Assembly (NCBI RefSeq): GCF_001439605.1 | Contig: NZ_LMBX01000005.1 | Location: 62,001 to 126,000, forward strand | Origin: Cytobacillus praedii | GTDB taxonomy: Bacteria; Bacillota; Bacilli; Bacillales; Cytobacillaceae | Direction: 5' to 3' | Length of the DNA stretch: 64,000 bases | Part shown: piece by piece, positions 52,818 to 61,667 of the stretch | Layout of the letters: the number at the start of each line of letters is the position of its first letter | Numbering within the stretch: the first letter of the stretch is position 1 | Position numbers and translations under genes: made by a program | The notes under the pieces: generated by a model | Told to the model about the DNA's origin: nothing | Seen by the model: only the letters and a program-made list of their open reading frames with translations | The model's database searches: none

Positions 52818-53510
52818 ATGGAGAATATGTTATCAAGATATAAATCTTTAGCTTTCGTTCTTACAGTATTATTGGTTTTATTCAGCCTTGCTGGATGCGG
52901 AACACAAGCAGAAAAAGGGATTTCAAAAGATAGTAATGATGGAAAATCAGGAAACAAACCAAGTGAAAAATCAGAATATCCATCCGATGTAACTGAAAAT
53001 CCTGTTGTTACTATTACGATGGAAAATAATGAAGTGATTAAGCTTGAATTATATCCGGACATTGCACCGAATACGGTTGCAAATTTCGTAACTTTAATTA
53101 ACAAAGGTTTTTATGATGGACTAATTTTCCATCGAGTCATACCTGATTTCATGATTCAAGGGGGCGATCCCGCAGGCAATGGGACAGGCGGTCCGGATTA
53201 TTCCATTTTTGGTGAATTTGCTGCCAATGGTTTTGAGAATAATTTAAAGCATGAACGTGGCGTCCTATCCATGGCACGGACGAATGATCCAAATTCGGCA
53301 GGATCCCAATTTTTTATTATGGTTAATGAAACCACTCAACTTGATGGGCAATATGCAGCTTTTGGCAAGGTGATTGAAGGTATGGAGGTGGTGGACTCCA
53401 TTGTTTCTGTGGAAAGGAATGGGTCAGATCTGCCATTAAAGGAGCAAAAGATGAAAACGGTAAAGGTAGATACGAAGGGTTATAATTATCCAGAACCTGA
53501 AGTTCAATAA
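52818..53510 (+). CDS. Cyclophilin-type peptidyl-prolyl isomerase lipoprotein
   Basis: A 230-residue protein with a lipoprotein signal (hydrophobic stretch then LFSLAGCG; the lipobox cysteine is about residue 27), a polar linker to about residue 60, and a cyclophilin domain with FHRVIPDFMIQGGDPAGNGT, AGSQFFIMV and AFGKVIEGMEVVDSI. It would catalyse proline isomerisation outside the membrane. AAGGAGG lies 3 bases before ATG 52818 and 12 before ATG 52827, so the start is uncertain by three codons. Confidence 0.92.
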   Translation: MENMLSRYKSLAFVLTVLLVLFSLAGCGTQAEKGISKDSNDGKSGNKPSEKSEYPSDVTENPVVTITMENNEVIKLELYPDIAPNTVANFVTLINKGFYDGLIFHRVIPDFMIQGGDPAGNGTGGPDYSIFGEFAANGFENNLKHERGVLSMARTNDPNSAGSQFFIMVNETTQLDGQYAAFGKVIEGMEVVDSIVSVERNGSDLPLKEQKMKTVKVDTKGYNYPEPEVQ

Positions 53511-53540
53511 AATTCATTAAAAAAGGATGTTCCTATTAAA

Positions 53541-53757
53541 ATGTACCCTCTGAAAAGGACATCTTTATAAAAAAGTCATGAAGCATTAAGTAGATGATCT
53601 CTGTTTTGCACAGGGATCATCTTTTTTAGGTTCCATTGATACCTGTGGTAATGATAGCAAGTAATATACTTGGTTATTTCACTTACTAGTAAATCTAAAG
53701 TCTAACATGACTTAATAATTGATTCGTTTTTTAGTAACTACAAAAAGATACTATTGG
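53541..53757 (+). repeat. Long direct repeat, copy 1
   Basis: About 217 bases, from ATGTACCCTCTGAAAAGGAC to ATACTATTGG, are clearly similar to 58742-58953 in the same orientation. Both start with an ACCCTCT...AGGAC word pair, contain the same hairpin and share CATCTAAAGTC/AAATCTAAAGTC-type stretches. No coding potential is seen. Confidence 0.8.
53592..53627 (+). terminator. Hairpin terminator inside repeat copy 1
   Basis: AGATGATC and CTGT pair with ACAG and GATCATCT around TTTGC, then TTTTTT. It terminates the cyclophilin transcript. Confidence 0.85.
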
Positions 53758-54171
53758 TGCGTTGTCCCAACTGTATCCTCGTCTAGACATCGACTGACAT
53801 AATCCTGATTTTTTACTGGTATTTTGGAAATCAGGATGGGTAATGACATTTCCTCGAGATTATTAAACGGAGTAACCACAATAAATGTCCGACTTTACAA
53901 ATACACTTTCCGTTTTTTTAGGAATTTTTCTTTCTATTCTTCTATTATACAATTTATTCCTCAACATTCGTAAGCTGAAATTTTCGTGACTAGAAATAGT
54001 TCGATAGAACCAGCATTTGTAAATATTCTGAAAATAGCAAATACTTAGTTACTGAGCTGTTTTTTCGTTGTTTAGTCTTTAATATTCATTTTCAAAAAAG
54101 TAAGAGGAAATGGGGAGATATTATAGAAATATGTCAAGGATCTTACTAATAAAAGGGTGGAGGAATGGAGA
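53758..54171. other. Upstream region of the M14 peptidase gene
   Basis: No gene or strong hairpin is seen. GGTGGAGG at 54156-54163 is the ribosome binding site of the peptidase gene. The region is A/T-rich and should contain its promoter, but no clear -35/-10 pair was found. Confidence 0.4.
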
Positions 54172-55368
54172 ATGAATAAGCTTTGGAAGGTTCTAAGTTC
54201 AACGGCTTTAGCTGCATCGTTATTAGCTGTACCAAATGTTGGTTTTGCTGAACCAGGGCCAAGTCCGCAACAAGGGGAAAATTTATCAATTGAAGGATTC
54301 ATTAGCTATGAAGAGTTAGGAAGAAAATTAGAGCAGATTCAAAAATCGAGTCAAGGGAAAGTAAAAGTGGAATCTGCTGGTAAAACAAATTTAGGACGTG
54401 ACATCTATAAAGTAACTGTTGGTCATGGTGATAAGGTTGTATTAATCGAGAGTGAGATTCATGGAAATGAAAAAACAGGAACGGTTGCACTGCTTAATAT
54501 TTTGCAAAATCTTGGATCAAGTAATTCAAAAGAAGCGAAAAAGATTTTGGATGAATTAACGATCGTCGTTATTCCAATGATGAATGCCGACGGTTCCGAG
54601 CTTGACCGCCGTGCGAATGACATGGATTGGGCGGAGGTAGTTGCGAAATTTCCTCAGTTAGCAAATGTTCAGCCTTCCTGGAATTATTACAATTATCCTG
54701 GAAGTTATAATTATGATCTCAACCCTGGATTTGATGTGAATCGAGACTTTAATCCAGATTTAAACTATGTTCCAAAGCCTGAAGATTTTCCTGGAGCATC
54801 GAATAAATACGGCTGGTATATTACACCTGAAGCGCAAACACTTAGAGATGTCTATAAGGAATTAAAGGAACAATTCGGAAAAGTAGACGTTTTCATTGAT
54901 CTTCACCATCAAGGATTCCCATATGTAGAGGGGACAGATGATCGTGTAACAATGTCCATTTCAGGAAAGTTTGTCAAGCATCCAAACAGCCCTGGCGGGG
55001 AAAAGTATGCTGAATACGCAGAAAACTATAATTATGATTTTTCAAGGCAATTAAATCTCGCCCTATATAATGCACTTCAGGAAAAGGGGAATTCTGTATT
55101 TACAAATATTTCATTGTATGACCAAACTATCGATTTGCCAGGTACAGCTCTAGGAGCATTTGCATTAAATGGAAGTGGAGCCGTACTATTCGAGGTAAGT
55201 GGGCAAACGCAAAATTTCGGCCAAAAGAAGAGAGGACAGCTCGTAAAAACAGTTGAAACAGGCCTCATGGGTATTATCAATGGTGTGACAGATGGATCTG
55301 TTCACCAATTAAATCCAGAAAAGTATGAAAACATTCCATTGAGCGTAAGAACTCCAGGAGGATTGTAA
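54172..55368 (+). CDS. Secreted M14-family zinc carboxypeptidase
   Basis: A 398-residue protein with a Sec signal peptide (residues 1-26, ending VGFAEP). The M14 zinc site is IHGNEKTGT (His and Glu ligands), the substrate Arg is in DVNRDFNP, the third ligand His is in IDLHHQG, and the catalytic Glu is in LFEVSGQ. It removes C-terminal residues from peptides outside the cell. ATG 54172 has GGAGG 8 bases upstream; GTG 54157 is in frame but overlaps the site. Terminator follows. Confidence 0.9.
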   Translation: MNKLWKVLSSTALAASLLAVPNVGFAEPGPSPQQGENLSIEGFISYEELGRKLEQIQKSSQGKVKVESAGKTNLGRDIYKVTVGHGDKVVLIESEIHGNEKTGTVALLNILQNLGSSNSKEAKKILDELTIVVIPMMNADGSELDRRANDMDWAEVVAKFPQLANVQPSWNYYNYPGSYNYDLNPGFDVNRDFNPDLNYVPKPEDFPGASNKYGWYITPEAQTLRDVYKELKEQFGKVDVFIDLHHQGFPYVEGTDDRVTMSISGKFVKHPNSPGGEKYAEYAENYNYDFSRQLNLALYNALQEKGNSVFTNISLYDQTIDLPGTALGAFALNGSGAVLFEVSGQTQNFGQKKRGQLVKTVETGLMGIINGVTDGSVHQLNPEKYENIPLSVRTPGGL

Positions 55369-55388
55369 AAAAATAATTATTCATACGC

Positions 55389-55430
55389 CCGCCAATTGAA
55401 GGTTCAGTCAATTGGCGGCTTTCATTTTTA
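55389..55430 (+). terminator. Terminator after the M14 peptidase gene
   Basis: CCGCCAATTGA pairs with TCAATTGGCGG around AGGTTCAG, followed by a T-rich tail. Confidence 0.88.
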
Positions 55431-55457
55431 CTTAGTTAATGCTTGGCTATTTAAAAT

Positions 55458-55625
55458 TTAAAATATGCTTTCAAAACCTTTATTTCTGCCACAAACACCT
55501 TCCCAATTCTTTTCAGCTAAGCGTTCGATGCTGTTGATCGCCACACCGGCTAAAATGGATTTAACAAGGATATCCTTCGTTAAGTAATTGTTTACACGAG
55601 AAATGGCTCTTTCGGCATCCGTAGG
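55458..55625 (-). CDS. Possible small protein, unknown
   Basis: A frame of about 55-60 residues on the minus strand (MPTDAERAISRVNNYLTKDI onward) has protein-like composition, but no clear ribosome binding site precedes any of its possible starts. It could be a chance frame or a decayed gene. The start given is the second of two adjacent ATG codons. Confidence 0.25.
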   Translation of the reverse strand, partial: PTDAERAISRVNNYLTKDILVKSILAGVAINSIERLAEKNWEGVCGRNKGFESIF

Positions 55626-55640
55626 CATCATTGTTAACAA

Positions 55641-55901
55641 ACAATTTCAGCTTTATGATAAAAACCATTGTTTGAATGTTTACTTTATATTTATTTGAAG
55701 CATAGTAATACCGCAATGATTACTAGCCTATATTTCTTTTTCGAATTTGAGTAGATAAACCTATGATGCGACTAGTCTCTTTTTCTCATTTTTGGTATTT
55801 TATATAAAATTTACAAAAATATAATTGTGAAGATAATAGAGGCGTGCTTAACTATATGAGAAGAAGGAATAAATAAATTAATAGAATCTGGAGGAGTTCA
55901 A
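55641..55901. other. Upstream region of the large nuclease gene
   Basis: No gene; a GGAGGAG site directly precedes ATG 55902. No clear promoter motif was identified. Confidence 0.35.
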
Positions 55902-58682
55902 ATGATAGGTAGAATTCAGAAGAAGACATTCAGCCTTATTCTGATTTTCACAATGATTTTTAGTCTGTTTAATCCGTTTCCTGAGAATGAATCAAGAGCA
56001 GCGGCAACAATTACAGTTGCGGAGGCAATTGCCAATAATAGTGGTTCTGCCACGGTAGAAGGATACATTGTTGGTGTCACAAATAATGGTCCTAAGTATC
56101 AGCATAGTGGACCTTTTACAGTTACCACCAATATTGCCATTGCAGATTCAGCAGATGAAACAGATGCAACAAAAGTTTTGCCTGTTCAGCTGCCATCAGG
56201 TTCTATTAGATCTACATTGAATCTAGCGGATCACCCGGAGAACTTAGGAAAGAAAATTATTATTTCTGGTACTTTGACAGCTTATTTTGCTGTTCCAGGT
56301 TTGAAAAGCCCTACTTCTTATTCATTCGCCGAGGACACGGATCCTGGTAAGGTTCAAACAGTTACTGCTACCCCAGGTGCAGGTGCAGTTTTTATAGGTA
56401 CAAAAGTAGAGTTAGCTACAGCTACTGCAGGTGCAGAAATCTATTTTACTTTGGATGGGTCTCAGCCTACTAAATTCAGCACACTTTACACTGGGCCGAT
56501 CGAAATAAATGCTCCAGTTACCATCAAAGCGATTGCCGTGAAAGATGGTCTTACAGACAGTGAAATAACTGAATTTGATTATAACATCCAACAGGAGGAT
56601 GCAATCCGTATTCATGATATTCAGGGTGCTGGCCATTATTCCCCATACGCAGATCAGATAGTGGCAGGTATTGAGGGAATCGTTACCTATGTAGTTGATG
56701 GAAGCAATTTTTATATGCAAGACGGGCAGCCGGATGACGACCCAAACACTTCTGAAGGTATTTTAGTATATAAAAAGTCCCATAATGTAAAAGTGGGGGA
56801 TGTAGTAAAAGCTAGTGGTCAAGTGAAGGAATGGGTATTGGAGGGGTATGCTGAAAAACTGCAAACGGACCTTCCAGTGACAGAAATAAATGCAACTAAT
56901 ATTCAAGTGATTAAAAGCAATCAAGAACTGCCTTCTCCTGTTGTAATAGGAGCAGACCGTATGCTTCCTTTAGAAGTGATCGACAACGATCGTTTTTCTT
57001 CTTTTGATCCTGAGGAGGATGGTATTGACTTTTTTGAGAGCGTTGAAGGAATGCTCGTACAGGTTAAAAATCCAAAGGTTGTAGCACCACAAAAATATGG
57101 AGAAATTATCGTTGTTCCTGAGAATATTCCCACAAATACAAAAGCGGGTGGATTGCGCATTACAGAAACGGATTTTAACCCAGAAAGAATGACAATTGAT
57201 ATTAATGATCAATCATTTGTTGCTAAAATGGGAGATCGCTTCAATGGATCTATTCAGGGGATTGTAAGCTATGGCTACAGCAATTATAAAATCCTAAGTG
57301 ATAAAGCAACATTGCCGCCACTGATGCCTAGTGTAAATGAGCGCGAAACAACAGCAATATCACCGGAAGATGAAAAACTGACAATAGCATCATACAATGT
57401 AGAAAACTTTTCAACGAAAACAGATGATTCAAAAGTTACTAGACTTGCTGAGGCTATTGTGACGAATATGAAACAGCCAGATATTATTGGCTTGACGGAA
57501 GTTCAGGATAATGATGGACCAACGGACAGCGGAACAACTGATGCTAGCCAAAGTGCCGCGAAATTAATCGCAAAAATAGTGTCTTTAGGCGGCCCTGCAT
57601 ATATTTATACAGATATTGCCCCAGTAGATAAATTAGATGGCGGACAGCCAGGTGGAAATATTCGTGTTGGCTTCCTTTACAATCCTGAACGAGTATCATT
57701 AATGGACGGAATAAAAGGATCTCCAACTGAAGCAGTCGGATTTGAGAATGGCAAGCTTACACTTAATCCAGGCCGTATCGACCCTGCAAATTCAGCTTTC
57801 AATTCAAGCCGCAAACCACTTGCAGCACAGTTTGAATTTAAAGGGGAAAATGTCATTGTTGTTGCAAACCATTTTAACTCTAAAGGCGGGGATCTTCCTC
57901 TGTTTGGAAAAACGCAGCCTCCAGTTTTAAGTAGTGAAAAACAGCGGATGGAAATTTCTGCGGTTGTAAACAATTTTGTCAACGATATTCAATCAAAGGA
58001 CCCGAATGCAAATATTGTATTGCTCGGTGATTTTAATGATTTTGAATTTTCTAATCCGCTGAAAGCATTAAAAGGACAAGCATTGACAAATATGTTAGAA
58101 AAGGTTCCAGCAGAAGAGCGCTATACTTATAACTATCAAGGGAATGCACAGGTATTAGATCATATTTTAGTATCGAACAATTTAGCAGCTTCAACTCAAG
58201 TGGATATTATTCATATTAATTCAGGCTTTATGGAAGAACATGGACGTGCTAGCGACCATGATCCTGTATTAATTCAAACAAATCTAAAGGATCCGGTTAA
58301 GCCAGAAGAGCCGAAATATGACAAAGTGTACGATCTTGTCAATTACGAAGCAAAAAAACTTGTCATCGGTCAGGACAATACGTTAATTATTATGGATAAA
58401 AGTTCAACAATTACCGAAGGAATTTGGCTTAAAAAATCAGCCACCCTTAAAGGGGAAGGCTTAAAGAAAACAAGAGTTGTTATAAGCTCTGCACAAAAGG
58501 GTACGGTTGTTGATCTTACTGGAACAGAAATTAAGGAAGTTCTAATTGAAACGAATAAGGTAAAGGAAATTAGAGGGGCAGAGAATGTATTGCTTTGGTC
58601 ATTGGACAAAAAGGCAGATCCTTCCTCTATTAAATTTACAAATTCAAAAGGGGAAGAAATCCCTTCGCCTTTTGCTTCTTAA
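55902..58682 (+). CDS. Large secreted multidomain nuclease
   Basis: A 926-residue extracellular protein. Residues 1-33 are a signal peptide. Residues 34-150 match the DUF6359-like domain (VEGYIVGVTNNGPKYQHSGP). About 155-228 is a chitobiase-type C-terminal domain (IYFTLDGSQPTKFSTLYTGP). About 235-450 are OB-fold modules of YhcR type (GIEGIVTYVVDGSNFYMQDG). About 488-795 is an endonuclease/exonuclease/phosphatase domain with IASYNVENF, LTEVQDN, NHFNSKGGD, LLGDFNDFEF and ASDHDPVLIQ carrying the catalytic Asn, Glu, Asp and His. The last 130 residues are unassigned. It probably degrades external DNA or RNA for nutrients. Confidence 0.9.
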   Translation: MIGRIQKKTFSLILIFTMIFSLFNPFPENESRAAATITVAEAIANNSGSATVEGYIVGVTNNGPKYQHSGPFTVTTNIAIADSADETDATKVLPVQLPSGSIRSTLNLADHPENLGKKIIISGTLTAYFAVPGLKSPTSYSFAEDTDPGKVQTVTATPGAGAVFIGTKVELATATAGAEIYFTLDGSQPTKFSTLYTGPIEINAPVTIKAIAVKDGLTDSEITEFDYNIQQEDAIRIHDIQGAGHYSPYADQIVAGIEGIVTYVVDGSNFYMQDGQPDDDPNTSEGILVYKKSHNVKVGDVVKASGQVKEWVLEGYAEKLQTDLPVTEINATNIQVIKSNQELPSPVVIGADRMLPLEVIDNDRFSSFDPEEDGIDFFESVEGMLVQVKNPKVVAPQKYGEIIVVPENIPTNTKAGGLRITETDFNPERMTIDINDQSFVAKMGDRFNGSIQGIVSYGYSNYKILSDKATLPPLMPSVNERETTAISPEDEKLTIASYNVENFSTKTDDSKVTRLAEAIVTNMKQPDIIGLTEVQDNDGPTDSGTTDASQSAAKLIAKIVSLGGPAYIYTDIAPVDKLDGGQPGGNIRVGFLYNPERVSLMDGIKGSPTEAVGFENGKLTLNPGRIDPANSAFNSSRKPLAAQFEFKGENVIVVANHFNSKGGDLPLFGKTQPPVLSSEKQRMEISAVVNNFVNDIQSKDPNANIVLLGDFNDFEFSNPLKALKGQALTNMLEKVPAEERYTYNYQGNAQVLDHILVSNNLAASTQVDIIHINSGFMEEHGRASDHDPVLIQTNLKDPVKPEEPKYDKVYDLVNYEAKKLVIGQDNTLIIMDKSSTITEGIWLKKSATLKGEGLKKTRVVISSAQKGTVVDLTGTEIKEVLIETNKVKEIRGAENVLLWSLDKKADPSSIKFTNSKGEEIPSPFAS

Positions 58683-58741
58683 GAGAATCATTTACAGCTT
58701 CTAATTAAGCGTTTAGGAAAAATAAAGGCAAAAAAAATTAA

Positions 58742-58953
58742 ATGCACCCTCTCTAGAGGACATTTAAAAAAAGGTCAGACAGCTTTATGAAGATGATCTC
58801 TGTTTTGAACAGGGGTCATCTTTTTATGTTCCATTGTACCTGAGGTGATAATAACAAGTAATACACTGGGCTATTTCACTTCTTAATTCATCTAAAGTCT
58901 TACATGACTTTTATTACTTCGTCTTTTAAGTAATCAAAAAATGATACTATTGG
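58742..58953 (+). repeat. Long direct repeat, copy 2
   Basis: About 212 bases similar to 53541-53757: ATGCACCCTCTCTAGAGGAC at the left, GATGATCTCTGTTTTGAACA in the middle, TTACATGACTT and GATACTATTGG at the right. The pair encloses the M14 peptidase and nuclease genes. Confidence 0.8.
58791..58825 (+). terminator. Hairpin terminator inside repeat copy 2
   Basis: AGATGATC and CTGT pair with ACAG and GGTCATCT, then TTTTT. It ends the nuclease transcript in the same way that copy 1 ends the cyclophilin transcript. Confidence 0.82.
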
Positions 58954-59206
58954 ACAGGTAGCGAAATTTCATTAACTTGAGGTCTACCCAAATTCTCAAT
59001 GATGTGCAGAAATAATAAAGTTGTTTAAAAATCCTTATTCCACGAACGGAGTAGGTTAGTGGAAGCAATAGTAATTTGGTTTGACTGGGAAAATTGTCGA
59101 TGATATTAAAAAAGACACCGAAGTGTCTTATGTTTTTCAAATTAAGCATACCGATAAATTGAAATATAATTACTTAACATTATGCTGATCTTGGGAGCGA
59201 GGTATT

Positions 59207-60637
59207 TTATCGGTGAGTGTATACAAACCATGTAATGCTTGCTGTTAATAATGCTGATGAAATCAAAGCTGTAAGAACACTATATGTTTGCCAAATAAGT
59301 ATCGTTGACCAATCGAAAGCAAAGCACAGTATCCCCAGGGCAATCGTAGCGATCAGGAAAATAACTGTTACGATTATTCTCTTTTTTGTCATTGGCTGCC
59401 GTTCATTCGTTTTCCTTCTGCGTAATCCTAAGAGAAATAGCAGAACGGCCAATAGGCAAAGAATAATTGTGATAGACGACAAAATGATATCCAAAAGCTG
59501 TGTGCCACTTATTTCATATGACTGAGTTAAATTGCCGTCTAATATATCTTTAACTTTTAGTACCAGGTTTATATTGGTATTTGCGCCGTTGCTCAGCAAG
59601 CTGATGGCTGTTCGTTCATTTAGCAGTATGGCTACTTCGGTTCTGAAATTTGGATTGCCCCCAGTGTGTTCTATAATCGTTTGGTCGGCGTTTACCAACC
59701 AGCCTGCCGCATAATACATATCGTTGACAGCCGAAACAGACATATCACCCCTATGTGATTTTTCGATAACCGTGTGAAATATTTCGGGTATGTCCTGCAC
59801 GATACCCATCTGTATGCCCATCCAACGCGCCATATCTTTTGTATTAGAAATGATGTAGCCTGCGGGTTTATTCCCAGCATAATCCGGAGCTTTAAAAGGA
59901 GTTGTCATAAAAAAGGAAGAACGGTAGCCCTGTGCCAACTGTCCAGTGGCTTGAGCATCTTCTTTATAAACATACGTCTGGTTAAGACCTAACGGCTGAA
60001 ATACCTGTTCCCTCATAAAGTCTTCATAGCTTTGTCGCGACACAATCTCAATAACCAAACCCAATACGTCATAATTAACGGTTCCATAGTTATACTGTTC
60101 ACCGGGAGGGAACGCCAATTCAGCATCTACGAGCATTTCCACAGTCTTTTGCAACATATCCGGCGTATTGCCTTGTGGAATATTTTGAACCTTATGCCTA
60201 ATATTTGTTAGACCACTGGTATGGTGAAGAAAGTTATTTAATGTAAGGCTTTGCATATCAACAGGTTTCCCTTGATACTTTAACGTAAACCAAGGTAAAT
60301 ATTTTTGGACAGGGTCAGTCATTGAGAGCAGCCCTTGCTCTTCCAACAGCATAATGCCCATACCGGTAAAAGCTTTACTGACCGAGGCCAACTCATAGAG
60401 TGTATTTTCACTTGCAGACAACCCCTTTTCACGGTCTGCATACCCTGAAGAAAAGTAGAACACTTCATTATCAACAAGTATTGAGATTGACATTCCCGGC
60501 ACACCTGATATACGACAGGCATCATCTAGCAACGCTTGTATTGCCGAAGATTTGGAATCTGACAACGCATAACTTTGTGTTGCGAATCCTGAGAATATTA
60601 TGAATATCGTTAATACAAAAGCAATAGTCTTTTTCAT
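59207..60637 (-). CDS. Membrane-anchored serine hydrolase (beta-lactamase/PBP4*-like)
   Basis: A 476-residue protein: signal peptide (1-25), class C beta-lactamase-fold domain (about 30-365) and three or four membrane helices at the end (about 380-470). The SxxK nucleophile is SVSK (Ser85, Lys88) and the KTG-like triad is HTG in IIEHTGGN. The position of the YxN motif reads YGT in QYNYGTVNYDVLG. Such proteins trim peptides or D-amino esters and rarely give beta-lactam resistance. An AAAGGAGAG site precedes the ATG on the minus strand. Confidence 0.88.
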   Translation of the reverse strand: MKKTIAFVLTIFIIFSGFATQSYALSDSKSSAIQALLDDACRISGVPGMSISILVDNEVFYFSSGYADREKGLSASENTLYELASVSKAFTGMGIMLLEEQGLLSMTDPVQKYLPWFTLKYQGKPVDMQSLTLNNFLHHTSGLTNIRHKVQNIPQGNTPDMLQKTVEMLVDAELAFPPGEQYNYGTVNYDVLGLVIEIVSRQSYEDFMREQVFQPLGLNQTYVYKEDAQATGQLAQGYRSSFFMTTPFKAPDYAGNKPAGYIISNTKDMARWMGIQMGIVQDIPEIFHTVIEKSHRGDMSVSAVNDMYYAAGWLVNADQTIIEHTGGNPNFRTEVAILLNERTAISLLSNGANTNINLVLKVKDILDGNLTQSYEISGTQLLDIILSSITIILCLLAVLLFLLGLRRRKTNERQPMTKKRIIVTVIFLIATIALGILCFAFDWSTILIWQTYSVLTALISSALLTASITWFVYTHR

Positions 60638-61095
60638 AAACTCTCCTTTTTAAAAAATTATAAAAGAATAATATAAATAACCTATTTTTACAACTACTAA
60701 ACTAAATTTTAATTTTTCTTTCTATTCACCTATATAATATCAAGTAATTTGAAGAGTTACACTTAAAAGAACAGGTGCGTTTGGTCAATAAGAAGTAAAC
60801 AACTTTATTATTCATTTTTTAAGTATTATATAAACAGATGGATGTAATTTGAAACAACTTTAAAGAGCCTTGCTATGTAGAATGTAGTAAGGCTCTTGGC
60901 TTTTAATAATCAAAATTCAATAACTTTATTATCACTATATAAATGAGATTATCTGCTTAAAATCCTCTGAATAGGTAATCCCTTTGTACTAACCAATTTT
61001 ACATATGGATTCGTTGATAGTAGGAGTATGATTTCTTTCTCTGAAATAAAACCCACCTAATTCCTCAGGATAGATTATTTTTTCATTCATAATAC
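60638..61095. other. Gap between serine hydrolase and lipoprotein genes
   Basis: No gene. AAGAGCCTT (60863-60871) pairs with AAGGCTCTT (60889-60897), a 9-bp hairpin with a moderate T-rich right flank. It has no obvious gene to terminate on the plus strand. Confidence 0.45.
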
Positions 61096-61152
61096 AAAAA
61101 AGTACCCTATAGAGAGATCTTTTTTTAGTGACTACTCTATAGGGTACTTTTT
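61096..61152. terminator. Bidirectional terminator after the small lipoprotein gene
   Basis: AAAAAGTACCCTATAGAG pairs with CTCTATAGGGTACTTTTT around a loop of about 20 bases. On the minus strand it lies about 57 bases after the lipoprotein stop. Confidence 0.85.
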
Positions 61153-61208
61153 ATTTTGACTAACAGGGGCATTCCTTTTGTATAGTATGAAGTTCCATAA
61201 TCATTATT

Positions 61209-61514
61209 CTATTCCTTGTCATTATCAAGTTCATCGTTCTTTTCTCCATCATCGATGCCATTATCCTGATCTACGCCATCTCCAACTCCCTTTTCTTTTA
61301 ATGTATCTTCAATATTTTTCTTTGCTTCCGCCATATTCTCTTTTGCTTCTTGCAAAGCATCCTCTGCATCCTGTTTTGTATCATTATCCACTGCATCTTT
61401 TTGTTCTCCGTCATTAATTCCATTATCCTGATCAACACCGTCTCCACATCCCGCTAGCCCACCTAATATAAGAAGTGCAGCTAATCCGCCTGTTAAGAAT
61501 ATTTTCCTATTCAT
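61209..61514 (-). CDS. Small acidic lipoprotein with duplicated motif
   Basis: A 101-residue predicted lipoprotein: signal with ILGGLAGCG (lipobox Cys about residue 23), then a very acidic chain. GDGVDQDNGINDGEQKD right after the lipid site recurs near the C-terminus as GDGVDQDNGIDDGEKND. Between them lies a helical stretch (EDALQEAKENMAEAKKNIED). AGGAGG before the ATG on the minus strand fixes the start and removes 26 upstream residues. Function is unknown. It diverges from the MscS gene. Confidence 0.78.
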   Translation of the reverse strand: MNRKIFLTGGLAALLILGGLAGCGDGVDQDNGINDGEQKDAVDNDTKQDAEDALQEAKENMAEAKKNIEDTLKEKGVGDGVDQDNGIDDGEKNDELDNDKE

Positions 61515-61667
61515 TTCTAAACTCCTCCTTCTATTAATCGAACTGTTGATTGTATTCCCAACAAAAAACAAGATGAAACATGGATATTTCAAGATGTTTT
61601 GAAAAAAATGGACAGGGTATTACATAATCCGAGCTACCAATTCAATTTGAAAAAAGGAGAGATGTTC

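Larger units (their letters stand above)
58683..59206. other. Non-coding region after the nuclease gene
   Basis: It contains direct repeat copy 2 (58742-58953) with its terminator hairpin. The remaining 250 bases show no gene with a ribosome binding site. Confidence 0.5.

Noticed and set aside
57677-57982. 101-codon minus-strand frame within the nuclease gene
   Set aside because: It overlaps the EEP catalytic domain, whose motifs are intact on the plus strand.
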